Positions 8,657-17,486 of a stretch of 44,964 nucleotides of DNA are shown one piece after another. The stretch comes from Flavobacterium muglaense. GTDB lineage: Bacteria; Bacteroidota; Bacteroidia; Flavobacteriales; Flavobacteriaceae. Positions within the stretch are counted from its first letter, which is position 1; each line of letters opens with the position of its first letter. The stretch lies in contig NZ_JACRUK010000032.1 of NCBI RefSeq assembly GCF_014305155.1, positions 1 to 44,964 of the forward strand. Reading direction: 5' to 3'. A model generated the notes under the pieces. It saw only the letters and a program-made list of their open reading frames with translations. It was not told the origin of the DNA and ran no database searches. Both the position numbers and the translations under genes were made by a program.

Positions 8657-10036
8657 TTAGTTTTTATTTCCTATTTTCATACTTTTAATATATTCTAATG
8701 GTTGTTTACCATCGTATTTTACACCATCAATAAAGTCGGCCGTTGCTGGTTTGTAACCATCTGTAGTAGGAATATCTGCTTGGTCTAAGTTTCCTTCTTT
8801 TACTAATAGTTCCGCTGCTTTTGTCCAAATTTCTGGTTTGTACACTTCTTTGATTTTTGATGCATACCATTCTGCTGGTTTTGATTCGGTGATTTGTCCC
8901 CAACGTCTCATTTGCGTCATAAACCAAATTCCGTCTGAATAGTATGGATACGTAGCATTGTCTTTAAAGAATACGTTAAAGTCAGCAGCGTCACGTTTGT
9001 CTCCTTTTTCATATTCAAAGGTTCCTGTCATCGAGTTTTTCAATACATTTTCATCGGCACCTACATACGCTGGACTTGATAAAATTTTAACGGCTTCTAA
9101 TCTATTTTTCGGATCATCCAACCATTTTCCTGCTCTAATCAGGGCTTTAGTAATTGCGATTGCCGTATTGGGGTTTTTATTGATAAAAGCTTACGTCATT
9201 ACAAATACTTTTTCGGGGTGGTTTTTCCAAATATCACGACTGGTAATTACAGGAACTCCAATTCCCTTGCTTACTGCCTGCTGGTTCCACGGTTCTCCTA
9301 CGCAGTATCCGTTGATAGTACCTGCTTCAAGCGTAGCCGGCATCTGTGGTGGTGCTGTTACTGATAATAATACATCGGCATTGATCATCCCTTGTGCATT
9401 GTCTTTGGTATATTGTCCAGGGTTAATTCCTCCTGCGGCCAACCAATATCTCAATTGGTAATTGTGTGTTGATACCGGGAAGACCATCCCCATTTTAAAT
9501 GGTTTGTTGGCATTTTTGTATTCCTTTATAACAGGAAGTAAAGCACTAGCACTAATAGGATGTACTGGTTTTCCATCTTTCATAGGTAATCCTGGTTTCA
9601 TTTTTGACCACACATCATTAGAAACAGTGATGGCATTTCCGTTTAAATCCATCGAGAAAGTGGTCACTAATTTGGCTTGTCTTCCAAAACCTACAGCTGC
9701 AGCAATAGGCTGTCCTGCCAGCATGTGGGATCCGTCAATTTGTTCATCAATCACACGGTCTAATACATTTTTCCAGTTGGATTGTGCTTCAAGAGTGACA
9801 AATAAACCTTCGTCTTCAAAGAAGCCTTTTTCTTTGGCTATAGCCAAAGGAGCCATATCGGTCAATTTTATAAATCCTAAAGTCACTTGTGGTTTTTCTA
9901 AAACCAACTGCTCTGTTTTTGATGTTGAGCTCGTTTCAGCGCCAGTTGTAGCTTCTTTTTTATCGTCCTTTTTACAGCTTATCACACTTAATGAGGTAAT
10001 AGCGAGTACTGATAATCTAAACACTAATTTTTTCAT
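8657..10036 (-). pseudogene. nrtA: Nitrate-binding lipoprotein (NrtA-like), in-frame stop
   Basis: This is a substrate-binding protein of the NrtA/CmpA family with a lipoprotein signal (lipobox SVISC, about residues 17-21), so it is probably anchored in the cell envelope. The ATG at 10036 gives 281 codons, then TAA at codon 282 (9193-9191). The same frame continues for 178 codons to 8657. The bridging sequence ([18 protein letters not shown]) and the C-terminal half match the family, and the undamaged length would be 459 residues. A TTG at 9121 could open the second half, but it lies inside a helix-like conserved stretch. The truncated protein would lack the C-terminal part of the binding fold. 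The gene begins 26 bases after the porin stop and belongs to the same operon. Confidence 0.87.
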
Positions 10037-10062
10037 GTTCTATTTTTTTAAGTTGTTGATTG

Positions 10063-11322
10063 TTATTTTTTTGTTGAAAATATTTGTGGGTTGATGTTGA
10101 TCATTACCCAAGCCCAATTATTCGATTTGCTAGCATCACCTGTTTTTAAAGTTTCTAAAGTAGATGAACCAAACATTTGTGAATATCCTGCTACTAGCAT
10201 AATGTCTTTATATACTTTGTATCCTGCTGTTACATCTACTTCTGTTCCTAAGTAAGAATCTTGTTCTACCCCTGCAGCCAAGACTTTATTTGGAGCATAG
10301 AATACATGAGGAGTCAAGGAGAATTTTACTTTTTTGATTCCGAAATCGAGTTTCAAATAAGCATCTTGTAAACCAACGCTGTTTTTGTGATTCCCTACGT
10401 AGAAATAATCCATGAATCCATTAAAGGCGTGATTGGTTCCAAATAGTGGTGTAAATGATTTAATTTTGGTGTCGGTATCGTTTTGGTCTTTTCCAGAAAG
10501 GAACTCGTATCCTAGTGTGGCTTTGAATTTATCAGAAACGGTATATCCTAAGTTTCCCCCTGCGTTCATAGCACCCAAATCGATTCCGCTACTTTTTCCT
10601 GATTGTCCGTATAATCCGAAATCAAAGTCCCATTTTTTACCTTTATAGGTCAAATAAGTTCCGTAAGTTTGAATGTAATCTGTTTGTAAATCGATTGGTG
10701 TTTTTAAATATTGGTAGCCAGCATTCAAGAATAAGAAGCTTGCATTAAGTTTTTCAATGTTAGTATGATACCAAGCATATTGCATGTTTTTATAATTGGT
10801 TGTGTATGCTGTTGTTGGTTCTAGTAGGTTCTCGGCATTGGCATTATGTGCAAATCCTAAGTCCAATTGGTTTTTGGCCGTTTTATAAGTGATTAAAGCG
10901 GCATCATGACTTTGTCCTTGCTGGATCCAGTCAATTCCACCCATGATGCGTTGGTTATCATACGATAAGGATTGACGACCAAGACGGGCACTCCATTTGT
11001 CATCAAAACTATATTCTGCATACGCTTCAAAAACTGCAATACCATTTTTATCAGCAGTAGTTGTTGTAGCGACGTCTCCCCAAGTGCGTACATTTTGTAA
11101 GGCCAATTTCAATTTTAATTTATCTTGTTTGAAATTTAAATTCAATCGAGAACGTTGCGATATAAATGAAGTAGGGCTGTCTCCTGTTTTTAATAAGCTT
11201 TTAAATCCGTTTCTATATTCGTATCGAGGTCTAATTTGTATGTTGGCATCAAAATCTTGTGCATAAGTAGCGGTACTTATAACTCCCATAAAAGAAAGGC
11301 AGATTGTTTTTAGTAACTTCAT
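10063..11322 (-). CDS. Outer-membrane porin, alginate-export-like
   Basis: The 419-residue protein has a signal peptide ending at TYAQ (about residue 22). Many alternating aromatic/polar strands follow, typical of an outer-membrane beta-barrel, with SRLNLNF and RLGRQSLSYDNQRI typical of the alginate-export (AlgE-like) porin family. As first gene of the nrt operon it probably lets nitrate or nitrite cross the outer membrane. The specificity is inferred from position only. The upstream 5' region is long and carries TACGTA motifs. Confidence 0.75.
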   Translation of the reverse strand: MKLLKTICLSFMGVISTATYAQDFDANIQIRPRYEYRNGFKSLLKTGDSPTSFISQRSRLNLNFKQDKLKLKLALQNVRTWGDVATTTTADKNGIAVFEAYAEYSFDDKWSARLGRQSLSYDNQRIMGGIDWIQQGQSHDAALITYKTAKNQLDLGFAHNANAENLLEPTTAYTTNYKNMQYAWYHTNIEKLNASFLFLNAGYQYLKTPIDLQTDYIQTYGTYLTYKGKKWDFDFGLYGQSGKSSGIDLGAMNAGGNLGYTVSDKFKATLGYEFLSGKDQNDTDTKIKSFTPLFGTNHAFNGFMDYFYVGNHKNSVGLQDAYLKLDFGIKKVKFSLTPHVFYAPNKVLAAGVEQDSYLGTEVDVTAGYKVYKDIMLVAGYSQMFGSSTLETLKTGDASKSNNWAWVMININPQIFSTKK

Positions 11323-11590
11323 AATAAAAGGTTTTTAATTGATATTTGATTTCTTTCGAATTATTTACTTAGTAAATGTACGTACGTAGTTTTACTTATA
11401 AAACACGATTTACGCACTGTATTTTAGCTTTTTAAGCTTCTATTAGTTTGGTGTTTCGCCTTTTAAAATAGGTGTAAATACAGGTTATTTGATTAACGCA
11501 TTGTTTTTTAGTGTGTTGTATAATTACGTATGGATTAAAATGAATAAAAACACACGTATTAGCATACGTAAATCTGGTTTTTTTGCATAA
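11323..11590 (-). promoter_or_regulatory. Promoter region of porin-nrt operon with TACGTA motifs
   Basis: TACGTACGTA at 11379-11388, TACGTAT at 11525-11531 and ACGTATTAGCATACGTAA at 11554-11571 lie upstream of the porin start. The last one closely resembles ACGTATTAATACGTAA in front of nasA, with two extra bases between the cores. I infer regulator binding sites. No clear TAnnTTTG element was found on the minus strand here, so the transcription start is not placed. Confidence 0.5.
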
Positions 11591-11624
11591 AAAAAGAGGC
11601 AGTCTTTATTGTGAGACTACCTCT
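11586..11624 (-). terminator. Intrinsic terminator of the FNR-like regulator gene
   Basis: AGAGGcAGTCT (11595-11605) and AGACTaCCTCT (11614-11624) form two 5-bp helices around one mismatch, with an 8-base loop. On the minus strand the hairpin is followed by TTTTTTTAT. It lies about 120 bases past the stop of the Crp/Fnr gene, separating it from the porin-nrt promoter region. The stretch 11625-11746 shows nothing else. Confidence 0.75.
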
Positions 11625-11746
11625 GTATTTTGAGGAGATAAATGATATTATAAAAAATTCCAAAACTACTTTTAGTTGGGTAAGAAATAAAAAAGTAGGC
11701 TATTGAGTTTTTAATTCAGTAAGACCTGGTTTCTTAAATTTTGAAA

Positions 11747-12445
11747 TTAACGGTGTTCTATAACTTCTTGTTTCATTTTTTCAACTTGAAGGAGGCTTAT
11801 TTTCTTGCCTACAATTTTTATAAGTCCTTCTTTTTTTAAGCTAGAAAAAATGCGAGTTACTTGTTCATCAGTAGTTCCTGCAAAATCGGCAATTTCCTTT
11901 CGGGACAGGTTTATATCAATTAGATTATTTATTTGACCGAATTTTTTCAAAAGGTATAATAGTGTGTCGATAACGCGTTCTCTCACGTTCATTTGAGCAA
12001 TTTTTTTGACATTATTTTCACTTTTATTGAGTTCTTCGGCATAAAAGAGCATCATGTCATAGGTGAATTCGGGGATGTTTTTAAGAATGTCTTCCATGAC
12101 TTGGCTATTAAAATTACACAAAACCGTGTCTTCAAGTGCCGAAGCTCCTATTAAGTACTTATTGCTTGTACCAAATCCTCGAAAACCTACGGTATCACCT
12201 TCTTGTGTTAGTCTAACAATATGTTCTTTTCCATAAATTCCCGTTTTTAAAACCTTTACTTTTCCCTTATAGATAAAATACAATCCTTGCATGGGGGCTC
12301 CCTCTATCATAAATTGTTGTCCTTTTTTGCAACTGAAATTTGTTTTTTGCAGTAAATAATCTTGCATTTTTTCCAGATGGGAATGCTTTTTTATAAAACA
12401 GTTCGTGTTGATACAAATAGAGCAATCTGCGTTTATTTTTTTCAT
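11747..12445 (-). CDS. Crp/Fnr-family regulator with FNR-type cysteines
   Basis: The 232-residue protein has a cyclic-nucleotide-like beta-roll (about 38-120), a dimerisation helix, and a C-terminal HTH (about 175-225). The N-terminus carries C8-x2-C11-x4-C16. C110 lies in ALEDTVLCNF, which aligns with the region around C122 of E. coli FNR (ALETSMVCEI). That is the full ligand set of an oxygen-sensing [4Fe-4S] FNR. The recognition helix TTDEQVTRIF keeps the E-x2-[S/T]-R pattern of FNR. The gene starts 61 bases after narK and may be co-transcribed with it. I infer oxygen- or nitrogen-oxide-responsive control; the cluster itself needs proof. Confidence 0.85.
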   Translation of the reverse strand: MKKINADCSICINTNCFIKKHSHLEKMQDYLLQKTNFSCKKGQQFMIEGAPMQGLYFIYKGKVKVLKTGIYGKEHIVRLTQEGDTVGFRGFGTSNKYLIGASALEDTVLCNFNSQVMEDILKNIPEFTYDMMLFYAEELNKSENNVKKIAQMNVRERVIDTLLYLLKKFGQINNLIDINLSRKEIADFAGTTDEQVTRIFSSLKKEGLIKIVGKKISLLQVEKMKQEVIEHR

Positions 12446-12506
12446 TTTTGTATCATTTTAAAGGGGGTGTTTCAGATTCTATTTATAACAATCAAAGGAG
12501 TTTGTT

Positions 12507-13988
12507 TTAGTTTTTTCTATCTATTTGTTTTGACATAGTTGGTTGTTTTTCGTTCATCATTTTAGTGATGGTAACATGCATCCAGATCAAACAGATTACA
12601 GAGAACAATAGAACAAATATCCAAGAACTTGACCATATTCCAGTAACAGTTAATAAGTAACTAAAGATAATAGGACCAAAGAAACCTCCCAGACCACCTA
12701 GTAAACCTACCATTCCACCTACAACACCTATTTCGTTCGGGAAATACTCAGGAATGTGTTTGTAAACTGCTGCTTTACCAATCCCCCAAGAAACACCTAT
12801 CAAAATTACAAGAATAAGGTACACCCACATGTTTGCATCAAAGGTGATACGAGTTACTCCTTTGGCTAATAATTCTTTTTTGCTCACACTTTGATTTTGC
12901 GTTACAATTACTTTTTGCCAAGATGATTTTGTTGGAAAGATATTACCAGTTGTTGTCGCTTCTGGTTTAGAGTCGATTGGGAAATCTTTGTTGTCAATTC
13001 GCACATTCGTAGGACTTACTTGTGTTACGATCCCGGTTTTTCCCGCCATAACTCCTGGACCTGCTGTTTTAATTTCCATTTTTGGGATCATCAATAAAGC
13101 ACTTAATACTACAGAAGAGCTTAATACCCAATACATGACTTTTCGAGCACCAAATTTATCTGATAAATAACCACCAAATGCTCTAATTACTCCAGATGGC
13201 AAACTGAACATGGTGGCAAACATGCCGCCCATCACTAAGCTTGTTTGGTATACATTCATGAAATTAGGTAATAACCATTGTGAGTACGCTACAAAACAGC
13301 CAAAAACTAAGAAATAGTACGCTCCAAAACGCCAAACTCTAGCGCTTTTTAAAGTAGACAGCATTTGTGGTATTGTTTTGGTCGATTTTTCCATTTTTTT
13401 GTTTTTTGCAAAAACTAAAAATAAAATTCCAATAATTAATAAAGAGGCACCGTAGATAATTGGTAGTATTTTCCAACCGTTTTGTGGGTCTTCAACAGAA
13501 AAATGATTGAGTAATGAAGGGGCCATAAAAGTAGTAATAGCAGCACCTGCATTACCCATTCCAAAGATTCCTAATGCTCTTCCTTGCCATTCTTTTGGAT
13601 AAAAAATTGAAGTATATCCAATTCCTACCGCAAAACTTGTTCCTACCATTCCAAAGAAGAAACTAAGTATGGCAAACATGAAGAAACTATTGGCCAAAGG
13701 CAATAAAAATAAAGGGATAGAACAAAGTAATAGTAAGGCCGAGAATACGTATTTACCACCAAATTTATCAGTAAGTATCCCGATGGGCAAACGCATAATC
13801 GAACCTGTAAGGATAGGAATTCCCAGTAGCCATCCTATTTGAACAACGCTCCAATTAAAAATACCTTTGTCAACTAAATAAGTGACTAATACACCGTTAA
13901 GTGTCCAGCAAGCAAAACAAACAGTGAAGGCCAGCGTGTTCAAAAATAACATGCGGTGCGATTGCAATAATGAAGTTGATTTTTCCAT
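12507..13988 (-). CDS. narK: NarK-type nitrate/nitrite MFS transporter with periplasmic insert
   Basis: The 493-residue, twelve-helix MFS protein has the NarK-type segment GMGNAGAAITTF in the first half and RAFGGYLSDKFGARK in the second. It should import nitrate or exchange nitrate and nitrite across the inner membrane. I chose the ATG at 13988 (MEKSTSLL). An upstream in-frame start at 14039 would add 17 residues unlike the family and would overlap the promoter motifs. Between helices 9 and 10, residues about 304-386 form a soluble insert (AGPGVMAGKTGIVTQVSP...) predicted to face the periplasm. The frame is intact although the nearby ABC system is broken. Confidence 0.87.
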   Translation of the reverse strand: MEKSTSLLQSHRMLFLNTLAFTVCFACWTLNGVLVTYLVDKGIFNWSVVQIGWLLGIPILTGSIMRLPIGILTDKFGGKYVFSALLLLCSIPLFLLPLANSFFMFAILSFFFGMVGTSFAVGIGYTSIFYPKEWQGRALGIFGMGNAGAAITTFMAPSLLNHFSVEDPQNGWKILPIIYGASLLIIGILFLVFAKNKKMEKSTKTIPQMLSTLKSARVWRFGAYYFLVFGCFVAYSQWLLPNFMNVYQTSLVMGGMFATMFSLPSGVIRAFGGYLSDKFGARKVMYWVLSSSVVLSALLMIPKMEIKTAGPGVMAGKTGIVTQVSPTNVRIDNKDFPIDSKPEATTTGNIFPTKSSWQKVIVTQNQSVSKKELLAKGVTRITFDANMWVYLILVILIGVSWGIGKAAVYKHIPEYFPNEIGVVGGMVGLLGGLGGFFGPIIFSYLLTVTGIWSSSWIFVLLFSVICLIWMHVTITKMMNEKQPTMSKQIDRKN

Positions 13989-14007
13989 TGTACTTATATT
14001 TTTTATG

Positions 14008-14061
14008 TAAATATAAGTATAATAACGTATTTTGAACACTAAAAATAAGTATAAATACGTA
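14008..14061 (-). promoter_or_regulatory. narK promoter region with two ACGTA cores
   Basis: On the minus strand TATATTTA (14015-14008) is one base off the Bacteroidetes -7 element TAnnTTTG and lies 20 bases before the ATG. ACGTAT at 14025-14030 and TACGTA at 14056-14061 lie upstream, with their ACGTA cores 32 bases apart. This is the same spacing seen before the response regulator gene. Promoter and operator roles are inferred. Confidence 0.45.
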
Positions 14062-14153
14062 CTTTATTAAAGTTTTTAGACATTTATGTTTAAAACTCGT
14101 TTTATTATTAATTTGCTAAAAAAGAGTATTCCTTTTTAGTTTATCCGCGGCTA

Positions 14154-14813
14154 TTATATTAAAGCATATTCAGTTGCTTTATTCGCAAGTTCAATTAAGT
14201 TCTTGACTTGTAGTTTTTTCATTAGGTTAAAACGGTGTACCTCGGCTGTTCGTTTACTGATTTCTAAGGCTTCGGCAATTTCTTTGTTTCCTTTACCTGA
14301 AAGTAGTAAGCTAAGGATTTCTTTTTCTCTTTTTGTGATAACAATATTTTCTGCCAAGACTCTTTTGGGTTCATCAACAACGGCTGCCGTTGTAAGTTGG
14401 TTGATCAATATCGATGAAATGTCTCCACTAAAGTATTTTCCACCATTAGCAACCGTGTGCAACGCTTTTAAAAACTCTTCTTTGCTAGAACCTTTCAATA
14501 AGTAACCATCGGCGCCTGCTTTTATCGATTTTAAAACATACTCTTCTGATTCGTGCATGGAGAGCATCACAATTTTTACGTTATTATTTTGACTACGTAG
14601 TTTTTCAACCACTTCAATTCCGGTCATATTAGGCATTCTAATGTCTAGAATAAGCAGGTCGGGTTTTGTACTTGCAACAATTTCCATTGCTTCAAGACCG
14701 TCAGTTGCCTCAGCAACGACTGCTATGTTTTTTTCGTTTTCTAACAAAGATTTGATTCCATCTCTTACAAAAACATGGTCATCGGCTAGAACTACTTTAA
14801 TAGAATGCATCAT
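14154..14813 (-). CDS. NarL/LuxR-family response regulator
   Basis: The 219-residue regulator has a receiver domain (about 5-120) with acidic pocket D11-D12, phospho-acceptor D57 in LLILDIRMP and conserved K109 region (YLLKGSS). A LuxR-type HTH follows (about 154-215: TKREKEILSLLLSGKGNKEIAEAL). It follows the nitrate-sensor kinase gene on the same strand, so it is the probable cognate partner controlling nitrate/nitrite genes. The 94-base gap contains its own promoter-like motifs, so it may be autoregulated. An ATG one codon downstream is an equally possible start. Confidence 0.88.
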   Translation of the reverse strand: MMHSIKVVLADDHVFVRDGIKSLLENEKNIAVVAEATDGLEAMEIVASTKPDLLILDIRMPNMTGIEVVEKLRSQNNNVKIVMLSMHESEEYVLKSIKAGADGYLLKGSSKEEFLKALHTVANGGKYFSGDISSILINQLTTAAVVDEPKRVLAENIVITKREKEILSLLLSGKGNKEIAEALEISKRTAEVHRFNLMKKLQVKNLIELANKATEYALI

Positions 14814-14840
14814 AATTTACTTATTTTAAAAACGAAGGGT

Positions 14841-14878
14841 TACGTATAATTAACTAATGTAAGTTGCTAATATACGTA
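14841..14878 (-). promoter_or_regulatory. Paired TACGTA motifs upstream of the response regulator
   Basis: TACGTA occurs at 14841-14846 and 14873-14878, 32 bases apart. On the minus strand the distal copy reads TACGTATATTAGC, overlapping TATATTAG, a one-mismatch version of the -7 element TAnnTTTG. The nirB promoter has nearly the same arrangement (TACGTATATTTGC). Inferred regulator site and promoter. Confidence 0.5.
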
Positions 14879-14907
14879 TTTATTGAAAAGTGGAAAATAA
14901 ATCTGTT

Positions 14908-16704
14908 TTAAATGGGAATATTAAACGTAATTCTTGTGCCTTCGTTAGGAATGGAGTTGATAAATACGCGGCCATTTATGTATTGTATTCTTTCTTTCAT
15001 GAACAGCAAGCCCATTCCAGATTCGCTATTTCGTTTTTTCTCGACTTCTTTAATGTCAAATCCTTTGCCGTTATCGTCAATGATAATGCTTAAAATAGAC
15101 TCACTATGCGATAATTGCAAAACGATGTCAGTGGAGTTGGCGTATTTTATGGCGTTGTTTATGGCTTCTTGGCTGAGCCTGTAAATATTGATTTCGATTA
15201 AAGAATCCAATCGTTTGTCAAACCCTGTTTTATTATAAAAGTGAATATTTTTCCCCGTCAGTTTTGATAATTCTTGTGTCAATTTTGAAAGTGAAGATAC
15301 AATTCCGTGATCGCTTAATTCGGGAGGCATTAAATTAAAAGTAGCCGTTCGCACTCCTTTTATAATATCTAGTGACAACTTTTTTAGGTATTCAATTTTC
15401 TGTACTGATTTTTCTTTGTCATCAAGATCAATACTTTCTAAACTAAACTTTAAACCGGTAAGCATTTGTCCAATTCCATCATGAATTTCACGTGCAATTC
15501 GGTTTTGTTCATTTTCTTGGTTTTCAATGATTTTACTCGAAATTACCTTTTGTTGGTTGATTTTGCTATCAATATTTTCAGTGTTCAGTCGTTCCACTTC
15601 CTGTTGTGCTTTCTTGCGCTCCGTAATATCAAAACAAATCACTAATAATTCCGACTCGTCTTTCTTGATCGTTACGGGTATCATAGAGAGTTCCAGATAG
15701 ATGGATTCGTCATTTCGATTGGTAATGTTTATTTCGCCCTGCCATCCTGTGCGTTGCTTTTCAGTAAAGATTCGCTCTAGTATAAGTTGCTCTTTGTCAA
15801 CGGGAGTCAGTGCTTCTGAAAAGGTTTTCTCGGTTAAAAAAGGATTGTACTGTAATAATTTGGCAAACTTTTCGCCCATGTGTATAATGTTACCACTTGG
15901 AGCCACACGGCAGTAGAGTAGGGTGTTCTCCATTGCATAATTGAGAGATTTAAGTTCTTTGACTGAGTTCTCTTTTATTTCACTCAACAATTCGGTGTCT
16001 TGCGCTAGTTTGATTGCCTTTTTTTCAGAATCAAAAAGTTGACCAATGAGCTCTTCAATTCTTTGATTTGTAGGTTTAAAAATAAAGAGAAATTCAAGTA
16101 GCAAAACTAAAAGTGTAAATCCTAAAATAGCGTACTCTGTATTGCGCTGCAAGGTGACTTTTTGCAATGCTTCGGCCTCATATTGCCCTACTATTTTATT
16201 CATATTAGATAGAAACAATCCTTCATTATCCAGAATTGTTTGTACCGTCTGAGGTGTTTGTGAGTTGTTATTGTTTTCTAATAATAGAGTAGTAGCACTT
16301 ACAATACTGTCAAAATTAGGTTGTATCGCTTTGAATAACTGGAGCAATTCGGGACTTTTATCTGTTGGGAAATGCAAGCTATCACTTCCTTTTTCTAAGG
16401 CAAAATGAGTGGATCGCCAGAGAGAAAAAGTTTCTTTAATTTTCGAAATTTCTTTTTTCCTTTTGATGTTATCAGTCACTAAGTTCAAGATTAAAACTTC
16501 TTTGACTAGTTTCTGACTTAACATGCGTTGTTTTCCAGATATATTGATCAGTCTGGAATCATTCAATTGACTGTTTAAGTTGTGCTGAATAAGTAATTGA
16601 CTTAATAGTACCGTGATGGCAATGGTGATCAAAGCAAAAAGATACATTCGCTTTAATTTTATAAAATTCAAATTGGCAATCGACTGCTGGTACTTTTTTT
16701 TCAT
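14908..16704 (-). CDS. NarX-like nitrate/nitrite sensor histidine kinase
   Basis: The 598-residue membrane kinase has two transmembrane helices (about 21-39 and 191-209) enclosing a periplasmic four-helix sensor. The N-terminal motif ISGKQRMLSQKLVKE (about 55-69) corresponds to the NarX/PilJ P-box that binds nitrate. A PAS domain (about 262-365) is followed by a HisKA_3 H-box, NRIAREIHDGIGQ with H408. The HATPase domain carries NNAIKYA, DDNGKGFD and GMGLLFMKER. The gene starts 13 bases after the DUF4202 gene and precedes the NarL-like regulator. I infer nitrate/nitrite sensing; the ligand is not shown by sequence alone. Confidence 0.87.
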   Translation of the reverse strand: MKKKYQQSIANLNFIKLKRMYLFALITIAITVLLSQLLIQHNLNSQLNDSRLINISGKQRMLSQKLVKEVLILNLVTDNIKRKKEISKIKETFSLWRSTHFALEKGSDSLHFPTDKSPELLQLFKAIQPNFDSIVSATTLLLENNNNSQTPQTVQTILDNEGLFLSNMNKIVGQYEAEALQKVTLQRNTEYAILGFTLLVLLLEFLFIFKPTNQRIEELIGQLFDSEKKAIKLAQDTELLSEIKENSVKELKSLNYAMENTLLYCRVAPSGNIIHMGEKFAKLLQYNPFLTEKTFSEALTPVDKEQLILERIFTEKQRTGWQGEINITNRNDESIYLELSMIPVTIKKDESELLVICFDITERKKAQQEVERLNTENIDSKINQQKVISSKIIENQENEQNRIAREIHDGIGQMLTGLKFSLESIDLDDKEKSVQKIEYLKKLSLDIIKGVRTATFNLMPPELSDHGIVSSLSKLTQELSKLTGKNIHFYNKTGFDKRLDSLIEINIYRLSQEAINNAIKYANSTDIVLQLSHSESILSIIIDDNGKGFDIKEVEKKRNSESGMGLLFMKERIQYINGRVFINSIPNEGTRITFNIPI

Positions 16705-16717
16705 CTAAAAATTAAGA

Positions 16718-17305
16718 TTACAATCCCAATGCTTCTTTAATTAAATCAAGATTACTAGCGCTATAATTGATTTTTAAGGCTTCTTGATGTCCTTTGTCAG
16801 ACATTTTATTCCAAGTTTTTAAAATGATGTTTTTCATTTTTTCTCGGTCGTGTTTTTGTACAAAAGGATCTAGGTAATAGCTAAGAAAAACCAAACAAAT
16901 GACATCTTCTAATAGTTGTGTTTCTTCGTCTTTTTTTAGTTGTTTTTTTTCAATTAAAAAAGAAACACGTGCTATAAAAGCAGCATCATAACCTACTTTT
17001 TCTAAGATTGAAGCCGTTGTAGTAGCATGAAATTTTTTCAACTCTTCGCGCCATTTTAAATAGCCCACGCGATCCATTGGGTAACTATCACGACCTATTT
17101 TCCATCGGCAAATGTGTTGTGCTTTGGATGCTATTTGCACTTCTTCAGAAGCATTTGGTTCAAACTCCATAAGCTTTTCGTACATTCTATTCGAATATAA
17201 AAGCTCTTTAGGGTAGCTTATAGATTGGTATACTTCAGTGTTAGGGTCTTGTGCATTTTCGGCATCAATTAAGTTGCTGGCGTTATAAAAAGCTGTGTTT
17301 GTCAT
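16718..17305 (-). CDS. DUF4202 protein in nitrate-sensing operon
   Basis: The 195-residue soluble protein matches the DUF4202 pattern as I remember it. It has an ANLIDAENAQDPN-like start, SKAQHICRWKI, YPMDRVGYLKWR, and the C-terminal stretch QLLEDVICLVFL...KTWNKMSDKGH. Conserved His, Arg and Glu/Asp residues recall an HD-type metal site, but no catalytic function is established. It is the first gene of a two-gene unit with the NarX-like kinase (13-base gap), which suggests a role in nitrate/nitrite assimilation or signalling. The family call is solid; the function is unknown. Confidence 0.82.
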   Translation of the reverse strand: MTNTAFYNASNLIDAENAQDPNTEVYQSISYPKELLYSNRMYEKLMEFEPNASEEVQIASKAQHICRWKIGRDSYPMDRVGYLKWREELKKFHATTTASILEKVGYDAAFIARVSFLIEKKQLKKDEETQLLEDVICLVFLSYYLDPFVQKHDREKMKNIILKTWNKMSDKGHQEALKINYSASNLDLIKEALGL

Positions 17306-17404
17306 TTTAAAAAGGATATAATCAAAGGTACATATTTATTAGTTTTAAATGTAATGGTAAGGATGGGTTTTACAACAGAGGTTCTTTGTATGCTAAAAAT
17401 AAGT

Positions 17405-17461
17405 ACCGCAAATTCCCCAATTAGCCCCTCATTTTGAAGTTGTAATTTGCGAATTTGCGGT
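17405..17461 (-). terminator. Terminator-like palindrome downstream of nirD
   Basis: Arms ACCGCAAATTCCCCAATTA (17405-17423) and TAATTTGCGAATTTGCGGT (17443-17461) pair at 16 of 19 positions. It begins 26 bases past the nirD stop, and on the minus strand is followed by TACTTATTTTTAG. A sister copy ends the arsenic operon at 20637-20684, so this is probably a mobile or amplified terminator repeat. Confidence 0.7.
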
Positions 17462-17486
17462 TTATTTTAAACGAAGTAATTGCAGT

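Noticed and set aside
8657..9121. C-terminal half of nrtA as an independent 154-residue protein
   Set aside because: It would start with TTG inside a conserved helix and lacks a signal peptide. The frame joins the upstream half through sense codons apart from one TAA.
13989..14039. 17-residue N-terminal extension of the NarK-type transporter
   Set aside because: The extra residues do not fit the family, and the region holds promoter motifs (TATATTTA, ACGTAT). ATG 13988 is the natural start.
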